Assembly: GCA_033105485.1 (NCBI GenBank)
Contig: CP136956.1
Coordinates: 1,798,001 to 1,862,000 of the forward strand
From: LVI-A0039 sp033105485
Lineage (GTDB): Bacteria; Bacillota_I; Bacilli_A; UBA3375
DNA length: 64,000 bases
Direction of reading: 5' to 3'
Every line of letters starts with the position of its first letter. The first letter of the stretch is position 1. Position numbers and translations under genes: made by a program. This document shows, one piece after another, positions 16,957-27,122 of this stretch. The notes beneath the pieces were generated by a model. It did not search any database and had not been told where the DNA came from. It was given only the letters and a program-made list of their open reading frames with translations.

Positions 16957-18731
16957 TGGATAACATAAGTTTACAAATAGTACTAATCGCAATTGTAATT
17001 GCAGCACTTGTTGCAATTGTATTACGTACTGTAATGAGAAAAAACAAAAGAGAAGAGTTATTTAAAGTAACGAAAGAAAAATATGAAGAAATTCAAAAAT
17101 TATTTATTGACTCTGGAGAAGCACTAGATCGTGCAGATCAAATTTCTAAAGATAAAGAATCTATTACTTTATTCAATAGATGGTATAAAGAATATAAAGA
17201 TTTAGAAATTGAACTTGGTGACTTACAAACTGATTACAATGAAGTTTACAAGTACTACCAAAAAGGTCAACACAAAGATTTCTTAGAATCAAACAAAAGT
17301 TTAGGTTTTAAAATTGAAGCTATTAGTGATAAAATTGCGCTTTTACACAAAACGCTATTCAACTACACAAGTTATGAACTTGAAAATACGCAAATCGCAT
17401 TAGATTTAAAAACATCAATAAAAGAGATTCAAAATGCATTTGAATTAAACTTAGCTGTAAAGGAAATCTATACGCAATCATTTGAAAATGAATGTGAAAA
17501 AGTAGAGCGTGAGCTAACTAGATTTGAAGATTTACAAAAATTAGGAAAATATCCTAAAGCACGTAAACACTTAAAAAATGCTACTGAATTCATTAACAAA
17601 CTTGAGTATAACTACAATATCATTACTAATATGTCGGGGTTATGTGGTCAGTTAAATGACAATATTGGTATTATCGATGAAGTAAGTAAACATATTAGTG
17701 ATCGCAAATTCAGACTAGATCAAGATGAGTATTTGCAAAACTATGATTCATTAAAAGAACAAAAAACTCAAATTGAACAAGAAATTGATAACTTTACGTT
17801 TGCAGAAAAAATTACTGAAGAGTATGTAGCTGGAAAAGAACGCGAAATTGGAGAAATCCAAGATTCTATCTTTAATATTAAGGAATCAATTCAAGAACAA
17901 TACGCCCAAATTAAAGTTATCGAAGGTCATATTAAGACTAATGAAGAATTATTTGAGCAAAGTGATCGCTTAGTTGCAGGTGCGCTTGAAGAACGTGATG
18001 AAATTAACCATCTTTATCAAATGCCTGAAAACAAAGCAATTCAAAAACTTGAAGTTGAAGTTAAGCGTTATAATCAATTCAAAAAAGATTATGAAGTATT
18101 ATTAGATTTAGTTTATGATCTTAAAGAAAGTTATGATGTTTTAGCATCAAGAGTTTCAAAAAGTAATGAATACATTAAACACTTTATTACAAACATGAAA
18201 TCAGCAATCGATGGTTTAAAAGAAATCAGAACAGATGAAATTAAAGCATTAGAAAGTATTGATAATTACAAACAACGTGTTACTGAAATTGAATTTTACT
18301 TATCAAATCAAGAGCACATCCATGAAATGTCAAACCCACTTTCGAATCTTTTAAATGAAGCATATTTAAAAATTGAAAAATTAGCAGAATTGTTAGATGA
18401 AACACCATTAAATATTAGTGATGTACGAAAACTTACTATTGCTTCTGAAACTTTACTTGCTGATTTAGAAGTACAAGCAGAAGAAGAAATTAAAACAAGA
18501 GCACAAGCTCAAGGGTTAATTATGTTTGCAAATAGATATGTTGAAGATACAAAATCACAAGATATTTTATCACACGCAATGACACTATACAACACACATA
18601 ACTATAAGCATGTTGTACAAGAAATTAGACAAGTAGTACACAACGATTTTGAAAATCCTGAATTACTTTATAAACAAATTTTAGATAGTTGCGAGTTTCA
18701 AACGATTAACACTTACAGAGAAGGGAACTAA
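16956..18731 (+). CDS. ezrA: EzrA, septation ring regulator
   Basis: EzrA is a membrane-anchored, spectrin-like protein that limits FtsZ polymerisation and links the ring to wall synthesis. The 591 aa product has one N-terminal membrane segment (about 5-25) followed by long charged coiled-coil repeats with no other domain. Length is close to Bacillus EzrA (562). Gene order ezrA - cysteine desulfurase - thiI is the Bacillus order and supports the call. Both flanking junctions overlap by one base. Confidence 0.88.
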   Translation: MDNISLQIVLIAIVIAALVAIVLRTVMRKNKREELFKVTKEKYEEIQKLFIDSGEALDRADQISKDKESITLFNRWYKEYKDLEIELGDLQTDYNEVYKYYQKGQHKDFLESNKSLGFKIEAISDKIALLHKTLFNYTSYELENTQIALDLKTSIKEIQNAFELNLAVKEIYTQSFENECEKVERELTRFEDLQKLGKYPKARKHLKNATEFINKLEYNYNIITNMSGLCGQLNDNIGIIDEVSKHISDRKFRLDQDEYLQNYDSLKEQKTQIEQEIDNFTFAEKITEEYVAGKEREIGEIQDSIFNIKESIQEQYAQIKVIEGHIKTNEELFEQSDRLVAGALEERDEINHLYQMPENKAIQKLEVEVKRYNQFKKDYEVLLDLVYDLKESYDVLASRVSKSNEYIKHFITNMKSAIDGLKEIRTDEIKALESIDNYKQRVTEIEFYLSNQEHIHEMSNPLSNLLNEAYLKIEKLAELLDETPLNISDVRKLTIASETLLADLEVQAEEEIKTRAQAQGLIMFANRYVEDTKSQDILSHAMTLYNTHNYKHVVQEIRQVVHNDFENPELLYKQILDSCEFQTINTYREGN

Positions 18732-19837
18732 TGTATTATTTTGATTATGCTTCAACAACGAAGCCAAGCCCAAAAATTTTAGATTTATATTTAAAATTAT
18801 CAAATGATATATTTTTCCATCCTGATGACACAAACAAATCTGGTAAATTAATGAATGAAGCAAAGAATATAATCTTGTCATCATTACAATTAAATAATAC
18901 TTATGATGTTGTTTTTACATCAGGGGGTACAGAAGCCAATAATTTAGCGATTATTGGCTATGCTCACAACTTTACGAGTAAGAAACACTTTATCACGTCT
19001 AGTTATGAGCATTCTTCTGTTTATAGTAGTTTTAAATATTTAGAAAAACAGGGACACGAAGTTACATATTTAAAAATAAACAAAGATGGTTTAGTTGACC
19101 TTGAGCAATTAGAAGCTAGCTTACAAGCAAATACTGTCCTTGTTTCAATAATGGCAGTTAATAACGAAATAGGCTCTATTAATAATAGTCAACAAATAAA
19201 AATGATAATTAATAACTATAATTCTAAGATTGTTTATATGTCTGATGTTGTTCAAGCGGTAAGTAAAGTTGAATATGACTATACGAACCTAGACATTATG
19301 ACAATTTCAGGACATAAGTTATATGCTCCAAAAGGAATTGGGGCTGTCGTTTATAAAAAAGAGATTATACTTAAAAATACAATTTTTGGTGGAGCTCAAC
19401 AAGATGGAATTAGACCGGGGACAATTTGTCCTATTGCAAGTGTGACCTTAGCTTATGCTTTAAAATTGGAAATGGCCAATTTAAAGCAAACTATTAGCCA
19501 CACAACTAAACTTGTTAATACATTTGTTGACTTTATAGAAAATAGCTCTAAAGCGCATTTAAACGTCACACCAATGGGGCCAGTTGTTAGTGTTAACTTT
19601 ACAACTAAAGCCCTAAGTGAAAGTTTAATTGCAGTCTTAAATAATATGGACATTTATGCATCAACACGTAGTGCTTGTAGTAAAAAACTGAATGTACGTT
19701 CACGTACATTACAATCAATAGGTCTTAGTAATGATCAAATTGATAAAAGTATGAGATTTAGTTTTTCTCACAATACAACAGTAGAAGAGTTAAACTATCT
19801 TATTCAAAAATTAGAACATGTTCTAGAAATATACTAA
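18731..19837 (+). CDS. Cysteine desulfurase (NifZ/IscS-like) for tRNA thiolation
   Basis: A PLP enzyme that takes sulfur from cysteine as a protein persulfide. The 368 aa product has K196 (SGHKLYAPKG) as the PLP lysine and C316 in RSACSKK as the persulfide cysteine, with the TEANNLA and SSYEHSSVY motifs upstream. It lies directly between ezrA and thiI with 8 bp to thiI, as in Bacillus, where the NifZ-type enzyme donates sulfur to ThiI for 4-thiouridine. It could also serve other sulfur acceptors. Confidence 0.92.
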   Translation: MYYFDYASTTKPSPKILDLYLKLSNDIFFHPDDTNKSGKLMNEAKNIILSSLQLNNTYDVVFTSGGTEANNLAIIGYAHNFTSKKHFITSSYEHSSVYSSFKYLEKQGHEVTYLKINKDGLVDLEQLEASLQANTVLVSIMAVNNEIGSINNSQQIKMIINNYNSKIVYMSDVVQAVSKVEYDYTNLDIMTISGHKLYAPKGIGAVVYKKEIILKNTIFGGAQQDGIRPGTICPIASVTLAYALKLEMANLKQTISHTTKLVNTFVDFIENSSKAHLNVTPMGPVVSVNFTTKALSESLIAVLNNMDIYASTRSACSKKLNVRSRTLQSIGLSNDQIDKSMRFSFSHNTTVEELNYLIQKLEHVLEIY

Positions 19838-19845
19838 GGAGAATA

Positions 19846-21042
19846 GTGCATTATATACTAGTTAGATATGGTGAATTAACATTAAAAGGTAAAAACCGTA
19901 ATGTTTTTGAACGCCAATTATTAAAAAATATTAAATCACAATTAAAACCATTTGATTTAAATATTCATAAAGATAGAAACAGAATTTACATTGATGAAGT
20001 TGCAACTGAGAAAGTTGAAGATGTAAGAGCACGTTTAAAACTAATTCCTGGAATTCACAGTTTTGCAGTTGCAAAAGTTTGTGATAATGATTTAGATACA
20101 ATTAAAAAAGTAGCTCTTGAACAATATGATACTGAACATCCAGAATTCAAAGTTGTAGTAAAAAGAATCTGGAAGGGTTATGATTTACTTTCAAATGACG
20201 TTGAACGTCAAGTAGGTGCTCACATTCTTATTAACAATGATGGCTTACCAGGAATGAAAGTTAAAATTAAGAAACCTGAACAAGAAGTTAAAATTGAAAT
20301 CCACGAAGATAAAGCATATGTATTTGCTAGACACGAGCAAGGAATGGGTGGATTACCAATTGGTACTGCTGGTCGTGCTGTTGTGTTACTAAGTGGAGGA
20401 ATCGATTCTCCAGTTGCAGCTATTGAAGCAATGAAACGTGGATTAAGAGTTACTTGTTTCCACTTCTCATCTCCACCATATACAAATGAAAAAGCATTTG
20501 AAAAAGTTAAGGATTTAACTAAGGAATTACAAAAGTATGACCGTAGTATTAAGTTATACGATTTCCACGTTGCTGACTTACAAATTGCGTTAAACAGAAA
20601 CTGTAAAGATAGTTTACAAGTTGTATTACTACGTCGTATGATGATGAGAATTTGTGATAGATTTATGGATGAATTAGGAGCAGGTGCAATTGTAACTGGT
20701 GAAAACTTAGCACAAGTAGCATCGCAAACATTAGGAAATATGACAATCGTAAACTCTACAGTTGATCGTTTAATCCTTCGTCCATTATTAACATATGATA
20801 AATATCAAATCATTGAATTAGCAAAAAAATACAATACTTATGATATTTCTATTCGCCCATTTGAAGACTGTTGTGTATTATTTTTACCAAAATCACCAGC
20901 TACAAATGCAAAATTATCAGTTGTTCTTGAAGAAGAGACGAAATTAGAGTATAATAATATGGTAGAAGAAGTTGAATATGATGTTTTTAACGCAACAGAT
21001 TTAGAAGCAACAGATTCATTATTAGAAAATTATTTAGACTAG
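19846..21042 (+). CDS. thiI: ThiI, tRNA 4-thiouridine synthase
   Basis: Makes s4U at tRNA position 8. The start is a GTG at 19846 preceded by AAGGAGAA. The 398 aa protein has a ferredoxin-like plus THUMP N-terminus (about 1-165), the PP-loop S183-GGIDS188 for adenylation, and C342/C343 in the catalytic-cysteine region. There is no C-terminal rhodanese domain, as in Bacillus ThiI, so sulfur must come directly from the upstream desulfurase. Confidence 0.94.
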   Translation: MHYILVRYGELTLKGKNRNVFERQLLKNIKSQLKPFDLNIHKDRNRIYIDEVATEKVEDVRARLKLIPGIHSFAVAKVCDNDLDTIKKVALEQYDTEHPEFKVVVKRIWKGYDLLSNDVERQVGAHILINNDGLPGMKVKIKKPEQEVKIEIHEDKAYVFARHEQGMGGLPIGTAGRAVVLLSGGIDSPVAAIEAMKRGLRVTCFHFSSPPYTNEKAFEKVKDLTKELQKYDRSIKLYDFHVADLQIALNRNCKDSLQVVLLRRMMMRICDRFMDELGAGAIVTGENLAQVASQTLGNMTIVNSTVDRLILRPLLTYDKYQIIELAKKYNTYDISIRPFEDCCVLFLPKSPATNAKLSVVLEEETKLEYNNMVEEVEYDVFNATDLEATDSLLENYLD

Positions 21043-21049
21043 GAGAAAA

Positions 21050-22225
21050 ATGAGAAAAACATTAGTAATTAATGCAGGTAGTTCATCTTTAAAATACAAG
21101 TTATTCGGAATGCCTGATTACATCGAAATCGCAGAAGGGATTATCGAACGTATCGGTTTAGAAATGGGAATCGTTTCTATCAAGGTTGACGGTAACAAAA
21201 TTGAAAAAGAAATGCCAATTGAAAACCACGAGGTAGGAATCAAAGCAATGTTAGACTTATTAGAAGAAAACAATGTAATTGAAAACTACGAAGAAATTAC
21301 AAAAGTTGGACACCGTGTTGTTCAAGGTGGAGAAGTATTCCAAGAATCAGTATTAGTTGGTGAAGATGAATTAGCTAAAATTATTGATTTAGCAAAATTA
21401 GCTCCATTACACAATATTCCAAATAGTGTAGGGATTGAAGTATTCTCAAAATTAATTCCAAACGCGCAAAATATTGCTGTATTTGATACAACTTTCCACA
21501 CTACAATGGAAGAAGATGCTTATTTATACCCAGTACCATACGAGTGGTATGAAAAATTCGGTGTTCGTCGCTATGGTGCTCACGGAACTTCTCACAAATT
21601 CATCGCTGAAAGAGTAGAAGAATTAGAAGGTAAAGGTCAGAAGTTAATCAACTTACACTTAGGAAACGGTGCTTCAATTACTGCAATTAATGATGGTAAA
21701 TGTGTTACTACTTCAATGGGGTTAACTCCATTAGGTGGAATCATGATGGGTACAAGATCTGGAGACTTAGATCCTTCAATCTTAAACTACGTATCTGAAC
21801 AAACAGGTATGGACGTTGCTGCAATTAACAATGCATTAAACAAAGAAAGTGGTATGCTTGGTTTATCAGGAGGAATTTCTAGTGATTTCCGTGATATTAA
21901 AGCTGCTTACGATGCAGGAAACGAAGCTGCAATTCGTACTTTAGAAATATATGCAAACCGTATTGCTGAAACAGTTGCTTCATACATCATGCACTTAGGT
22001 GGATTAGATACTATGGTATTTACTGCTGGTGTTGGTGAAAATGCTGCATTGGTACGTGAAAAAGTATGTCAAAGATTAGCTCCATTTGGTATTGATTTAG
22101 ACTTAGAAGCTAACGACTGCTTTAGTCAAGAAAAAGTAATTTCTACAGATACTTCTAACGTAAAAGTATACATTATTCCAACTGAAGAAGAATTAATGAT
22201 CGCTAAAGAAGCGGAATTATTCTAA
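21050..22225 (+). CDS. ackA: Acetate kinase
   Basis: Interconverts acetyl phosphate + ADP and acetate + ATP; a fermentative ATP-yielding step. The 391 aa product begins with the signature INAGSSSLKYKL and carries the second signature GHRVVQGGE, then FDTTFH, HLGNGASI and GVGENAALVRE. Full length for the family. It follows thiI by 7 bp after an AGGAG ribosome site. No phosphotransacetylase gene is in the window. Confidence 0.96.
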   Translation: MRKTLVINAGSSSLKYKLFGMPDYIEIAEGIIERIGLEMGIVSIKVDGNKIEKEMPIENHEVGIKAMLDLLEENNVIENYEEITKVGHRVVQGGEVFQESVLVGEDELAKIIDLAKLAPLHNIPNSVGIEVFSKLIPNAQNIAVFDTTFHTTMEEDAYLYPVPYEWYEKFGVRRYGAHGTSHKFIAERVEELEGKGQKLINLHLGNGASITAINDGKCVTTSMGLTPLGGIMMGTRSGDLDPSILNYVSEQTGMDVAAINNALNKESGMLGLSGGISSDFRDIKAAYDAGNEAAIRTLEIYANRIAETVASYIMHLGGLDTMVFTAGVGENAALVREKVCQRLAPFGIDLDLEANDCFSQEKVISTDTSNVKVYIIPTEEELMIAKEAELF

Positions 22226-22226
22226 G

Positions 22227-23180
22227 ATGGATAAAATACTGAATAAGATTTATAGTGAAATTAACAATCACAAAAAAATAATTATTCATCGTCATAAGAG
22301 ACCCGATTTAGATTCAATCGGGTCTCAAATGGCATTATATGAATATATTAAACTAAACTTCCCAGGTAAAGAAGTATATGCAGGAACATATGATAACTAT
22401 ACAGGGTATGAGTTCATTGGTGAACATACAGTAATTACAGGAAACATGTATCATAATGCATTAGTATTAGTTGTAGATACAGCTAATGCTGAGCGTATTG
22501 ATGCGCGTTTTGATATGAAGTCAACTAATGTAATTAAGATTGATCATCATCCAAATGAAACGCCATACGGTAATGTTATGTATGTTGAAGAAGAACGCTC
22601 TTCAACTTGTGAAGTATTATTCTATATGTTTAAACACTGGAATGAAGTCAACGATTTTAAATTTAGCCGTGAGATTTGTTACCCACTATTCTGTGGTATT
22701 TACGGAGACACTGGTGGATTTAAATTCCAAAACACAAAGGCAGATACATTTGCTGCTTTAAGTGAAATTATGCAATATGATATTCCATTTGAAGATACTG
22801 TATTACGTCTTCAAGCATATGAAGAAGATATTGTTCGTCTTGTTGGTTACGCTTATCAAAATATTGAGATTGAAGACAAAGTCGGATATATTATTTTTGA
22901 TAAACAATTCCAAGAAGAACATAATACTACACCTGCAAAATTATCAAATGTTGTTAACTTCTTGGGAACATTTGAGAACCTTAGAGCATGGGTAGTATTT
23001 AATGAATATGACAACTTTATTCGTGTTAATTTAAGATCTAAAGGTGCTATTGATATCTCGAAGATAGCAATGCAATATAATGGTGGAGGACATAAGAATG
23101 CCTCTGGTGCAATGATCTATGAATGGCATGAAACTAAAGATGTTGTAGACAAGTTAAAGAAAATTACAAGTGAGGAGTAA
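22227..23180 (+). CDS. nrnA: NrnA-type DHH/DHHA1 phosphoesterase (oligoribonuclease / pAp phosphatase)
   Basis: Degrades nanoRNAs and, in characterised relatives, 3'-phosphoadenosine 5'-phosphate. The 317 aa product has the metal motifs in order: HRHKRPDLDSIGS near residue 20, VVDTANAERID near 90, the DHH motif IDHHPNE near 110 and GIYGDTGGF near 155. It ends with the DHHA1 substrate motif GGGHKNASGA. The start is one base after the ackA stop. Placement ackA - nrnA - dnaE is like several Bacillota. Confidence 0.9.
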   Translation: MDKILNKIYSEINNHKKIIIHRHKRPDLDSIGSQMALYEYIKLNFPGKEVYAGTYDNYTGYEFIGEHTVITGNMYHNALVLVVDTANAERIDARFDMKSTNVIKIDHHPNETPYGNVMYVEEERSSTCEVLFYMFKHWNEVNDFKFSREICYPLFCGIYGDTGGFKFQNTKADTFAALSEIMQYDIPFEDTVLRLQAYEEDIVRLVGYAYQNIEIEDKVGYIIFDKQFQEEHNTTPAKLSNVVNFLGTFENLRAWVVFNEYDNFIRVNLRSKGAIDISKIAMQYNGGGHKNASGAMIYEWHETKDVVDKLKKITSEE

Positions 23181-23182
23181 TA

Positions 23183-26080
23183 TTGTACATTAACAATAAA
23201 ACTATGTTCAGCCTTATGGAGGCGACTACAAAGCCAATTGAGTTAATTGAATTTGCAAAAAATAATAGTTTACCTGCAATCGGAATTTGTGACATCCAAA
23301 GTACACAAGGATTTCATAGTTTCTCTAAGCTTGCTAGTAATGAGGGTGTCAAAGCAATACTTGCTGTTGACACTTTTGTTATGTTTAAAAACCAAATAGA
23401 AAGTGTTTTATTAATTTGTAAAAATACAAAGAGTCTATTTGAAATTAATAAAGCATTGTCAACTGATAATCCGACCGATTATGAGTTCTTTGAAAATACA
23501 ATAATAGTTCTTAAAGATCCGCAAATTACAGGAATCAAAGATAAAGATTACATTGGAATTACGAGAAACTATCTAGCAGTTAATGAAATTGATGTTAAAC
23601 CAAATATGTTACTAATTGATAGTACTTTCTTTTATAAAAAACAAGACTTTGAGTTTTTCCAATTGTATACCGCAATTCGAGAAAATAAACGCATTAGCCA
23701 AGTACATGTTAGTGATAAGGCTAATATGTATCTAAAACTAAGTGATGATGAGATGTGGTATTATCAAGATTTCTATGATAACTACTTAAGCTTAGTAACT
23801 AAAATTGAACCTGTAACATTTACAGAAGGTTTTAAACTACCAAAGTTTGAATTAGAGACAAATATAAAAAATGATGAATATTTATACAAATTAATGATTC
23901 AAGGACTTAAAAAACGCTTAAATAATAATCTTACACAAGAGTATTTAGAACGTTTAGAGTATGAATATAAAATTATTCAAGAGTTAAACTTCATTGACTA
24001 CTTTTTAATTGTTTGGGATATAATCAAGTATTGTCGAAAAAATAATATTTATGTTGGACCGGGTCGTGGTAGTGCTGCTGGATCGTTACTTGCTTATTGT
24101 TTAGGGATTACAAGTGTTGATCCAGTTAAGCATGGATTATTATTTGAGCGTTTCTTAAACCCAATGCGTAAAACAATGCCCGATATCGATTTAGATTTTG
24201 AAGATGATAAGCGTGAACAAATAGTTGACTATATTCTAGAAAAATATGGTCAAGATTATGTTTGTAAAATAGGAACGCTTTCAACATTCCAAGCAAAGAG
24301 TAGTTTCCGTGAAGTAGCAAAAGCGATTGATATTAGTAAAACAACAATCGATGCAATTTCTAAAAAGATTGATGGAAAGATGAGTTTTAAACAAAATATA
24401 CTTAGTAACAAAAAACTAAGCCAAGAGTTTGCAACTGATGGAAAATTACAATACATTTTAGATTATGTTTATAAGATTGAAGATATGCCTAAAAATAAAA
24501 GTATTCATGCGGCAGGGGTTATCATCAGTGATATTCCAATCTATAACTATACAAGTGTATCGGCTAATGTTTCTGATGTTGATAGTAAAACCTTAGAACA
24601 AATCGGTCTAGTTAAGTTTGATATTCTTGCAATTTCAAATTTACGTCATATTCACAATTTAGAAGATAAAATAAATGCTACTAGTAATACAACTATTAAC
24701 TTTAATAATTTAGATTTTGAAGACAAAGAAGTATTTCATGCAATAAGTGATGGTAATACAAACTTTGTATTCCAATTAGAATCACAAGGTATGATTGCGA
24801 TGCTACGTAAGTTTAAACCAGTTTGCTTTGATGATCTGGCGGCGATACTTGCTTTATATAGACCAGGTCCAATGCAGTTCATCGATGAATATATTGAAAG
24901 AAAAAATGGTAAAAAACAAGTTGATTATCCGCATCCAAATTTAAAATCAGTACTAGAACCTACATATGGTATTATTGTATATCAAGAGCAAATAATGGAG
25001 ATAACTAAAGTGTTTGCCAACTACAATCTTGGTGAAGCCGATAATTTCCGTCGTGCAATTTCTAAAAAAGATGGAGAAGTGTTAAGTAGCGAGTTAAATA
25101 AGTTTGTTATTAATTCGGTTAAGAATGGTTATCCAAAACAAATCGCAATTGAAGTCGGGAAACGAATTGAAGCATTTGCCAACTATGGTTTCAATAAATC
25201 ACACGCTTATTCTTATGCTAAAATATCATACGCATTGATGTATTATAAAGTTAAGTATCCAAGTGTTTATTATAGTTACTATTTAAACTTTTTAAAGTCA
25301 TCATCAGATATGGCAAAGTTTGAACAGGAAATTAAATACTTTGACTTACAGTTGCATGCCCCAAGTATAAATAATATATGTATGGATGCTCAGACAATAG
25401 AGGGTAAATTGCAACTAGGACTCGCAAACATAAAAGGAATAGATAATACGATTCGCATGGAACTATATAACTATGCTAGTGAAAACTTAGAAGATTTAGA
25501 GACATTAATTGATAAATGTATAGTACCAGCTGAGTTATCATCACAAGAAATTAATAATATTGTTTCTAGTGGCCTATTTAGAAACTACAAGTACAACGAA
25601 AAATCAATTGTTGAATACATTTTAAGTAAAGATAATTTCCAGGATATGGATGCATTATTATTCTTTGATAATCACACAAAAATAAAGAATATTGAAAATT
25701 ATGATCTACTAACACTTGAGAAGATGGAACGCGAAAGTTTAAATCTAAATATTAGATATAATTCGTATGATACTTTTTATCAAAAGTTAAAAACAGTATA
25801 TCCTCAAATCTCACGTCTTAGTGATGTAGATATAACCCAGTTACATAATAACTTCGATATATTAGTTGAAGTATTAAAAGTAAAAGAGATTAAAACTAAA
25901 ACGAATAAACTAATGGCGTTTATAGATTGTAAAGTTGAGGGGAAAGAAGGAAGTATAACCGTATTCCCTGATACATATGAACAGTTCTACGACCAATTAG
26001 TTGATATTGATGGTTACGCATTAGTTAATGTAACGGTTATTAATAATGGATTTAGTCTAAAGAAGATAAAAAAGATATAG
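23183..26080 (+). CDS. dnaE: DNA polymerase III alpha subunit, DnaE type, with degenerate PHP domain
   Basis: A C-family replicative polymerase. The start is a TTG at 23183 with GAGGAGTAA upstream, and the next residues align with the family N-terminus. The polymerase palm is intact: YVGPGRGSAAGSLL, then P-D334-I-D336-L-D338, then RPGPMQF and YQEQIM. A C-terminal OB-fold region is present. The protein is 965 aa, shorter than Bacillus DnaE (about 1115). The N-terminal PHP domain lacks the HxH metal motif normally found in the first ten residues, so it should be inactive. Confidence 0.95.
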   Translation: MYINNKTMFSLMEATTKPIELIEFAKNNSLPAIGICDIQSTQGFHSFSKLASNEGVKAILAVDTFVMFKNQIESVLLICKNTKSLFEINKALSTDNPTDYEFFENTIIVLKDPQITGIKDKDYIGITRNYLAVNEIDVKPNMLLIDSTFFYKKQDFEFFQLYTAIRENKRISQVHVSDKANMYLKLSDDEMWYYQDFYDNYLSLVTKIEPVTFTEGFKLPKFELETNIKNDEYLYKLMIQGLKKRLNNNLTQEYLERLEYEYKIIQELNFIDYFLIVWDIIKYCRKNNIYVGPGRGSAAGSLLAYCLGITSVDPVKHGLLFERFLNPMRKTMPDIDLDFEDDKREQIVDYILEKYGQDYVCKIGTLSTFQAKSSFREVAKAIDISKTTIDAISKKIDGKMSFKQNILSNKKLSQEFATDGKLQYILDYVYKIEDMPKNKSIHAAGVIISDIPIYNYTSVSANVSDVDSKTLEQIGLVKFDILAISNLRHIHNLEDKINATSNTTINFNNLDFEDKEVFHAISDGNTNFVFQLESQGMIAMLRKFKPVCFDDLAAILALYRPGPMQFIDEYIERKNGKKQVDYPHPNLKSVLEPTYGIIVYQEQIMEITKVFANYNLGEADNFRRAISKKDGEVLSSELNKFVINSVKNGYPKQIAIEVGKRIEAFANYGFNKSHAYSYAKISYALMYYKVKYPSVYYSYYLNFLKSSSDMAKFEQEIKYFDLQLHAPSINNICMDAQTIEGKLQLGLANIKGIDNTIRMELYNYASENLEDLETLIDKCIVPAELSSQEINNIVSSGLFRNYKYNEKSIVEYILSKDNFQDMDALLFFDNHTKIKNIENYDLLTLEKMERESLNLNIRYNSYDTFYQKLKTVYPQISRLSDVDITQLHNNFDILVEVLKVKEIKTKTNKLMAFIDCKVEGKEGSITVFPDTYEQFYDQLVDIDGYALVNVTVINNGFSLKKIKKI

Positions 26081-26087
26081 GAGTTAA

Positions 26088-27122
26088 ATGAAAGTTATTG
26101 AATTGAAAAATATAAGTGTTAAATATGATAATGAGTATATTATCGAAAACTTTAACATTGAATTCGAACAAGGGAAGTTTTATACTTTACTTGGACCAAG
26201 TGGTTGTGGAAAGACGACAATTTTAAACACGATCGCCGGCTTTGTTACACCAGATAGCGGAGAGCTAATTCTACATAATGAAAATGTAATTGATTTACCC
26301 GCATCAGAGCGAAGAGTAAATACGGTTTTCCAAGACTACAGCTTATTCCCTCACCTAAATGTTGCGGAAAACATCGGTTTTGGATTAAAGTTAAAAAAAC
26401 AAAGCACAAAAACTATTAATAAAAAAGTTAAAGAAATGTTAGAATTAGTAGAGCTATCAGGGTTCGAAAAGAAGCAAGTTGATGAGTTATCAGGTGGACA
26501 AAAGCAACGTGTTGCAATTGCAAGAGCCTTAGCAATGGATCCCGAAGTATTACTACTAGATGAGCCATTATCAGCATTAGATTATAAGTTGCGTCAGTCA
26601 ATGCAATACATGCTTAAACAGATTCAACAAGAGCTTAACATTACGTTTATTTTTGTAACACATGATCAAGAGGAAGCATTAGTATTATCTGATTACATTT
26701 ATGTGTTAAAAGATGGAATTGTAATGCAAGCCGGTATCGCTAAAGATATTTATGATGAGCCCGAAAATGAATTTGTTGCAAACTTTATTGGCCAATCAAA
26801 TATCTTACCTGCACTTATGGTTGAAGACTATCAAGTTGAATTTTTAAATCACCGCTTTGAGTGCGTAGATAGTGGATTTGGATCTAATAATAAAGTTAAG
26901 GTTGTAATTCGACCAGAAGACTTTAAATTAAATGCTCCTAGCGCTGATGTCGAAGTAAAAGTAATTTCTTCACTATTCAAAGGACAACATTTTGAACTAT
27001 TATGTGAAACAGTAAGTGAAGAGCAGCTACTTGTGCATACTACTTTAAAAATTGATGAAGGGTCGGAAATATCTTTAAGCTTAGATGCAGCTGATATTCA
27101 CGTAATCAATGATCACGAATAA
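26088..27122 (+). CDS. potA: PotA, ATPase of spermidine/putrescine ABC importer
   Basis: Powers polyamine import on the cytoplasmic face. The 344 aa product has Walker A G36PSGCGKTT, the Q-loop FQDYSLFPHL, the LSGGQKQRVAIARAL signature and LLLDEPLSALD. A C-terminal TOBE-like regulatory domain follows. The next genes are two permeases and a PotD binding protein, so the full transporter is present in one run with 8-20 bp overlaps. Confidence 0.94.
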   Translation: MKVIELKNISVKYDNEYIIENFNIEFEQGKFYTLLGPSGCGKTTILNTIAGFVTPDSGELILHNENVIDLPASERRVNTVFQDYSLFPHLNVAENIGFGLKLKKQSTKTINKKVKEMLELVELSGFEKKQVDELSGGQKQRVAIARALAMDPEVLLLDEPLSALDYKLRQSMQYMLKQIQQELNITFIFVTHDQEEALVLSDYIYVLKDGIVMQAGIAKDIYDEPENEFVANFIGQSNILPALMVEDYQVEFLNHRFECVDSGFGSNNKVKVVIRPEDFKLNAPSADVEVKVISSLFKGQHFELLCETVSEEQLLVHTTLKIDEGSEISLSLDAADIHVINDHE

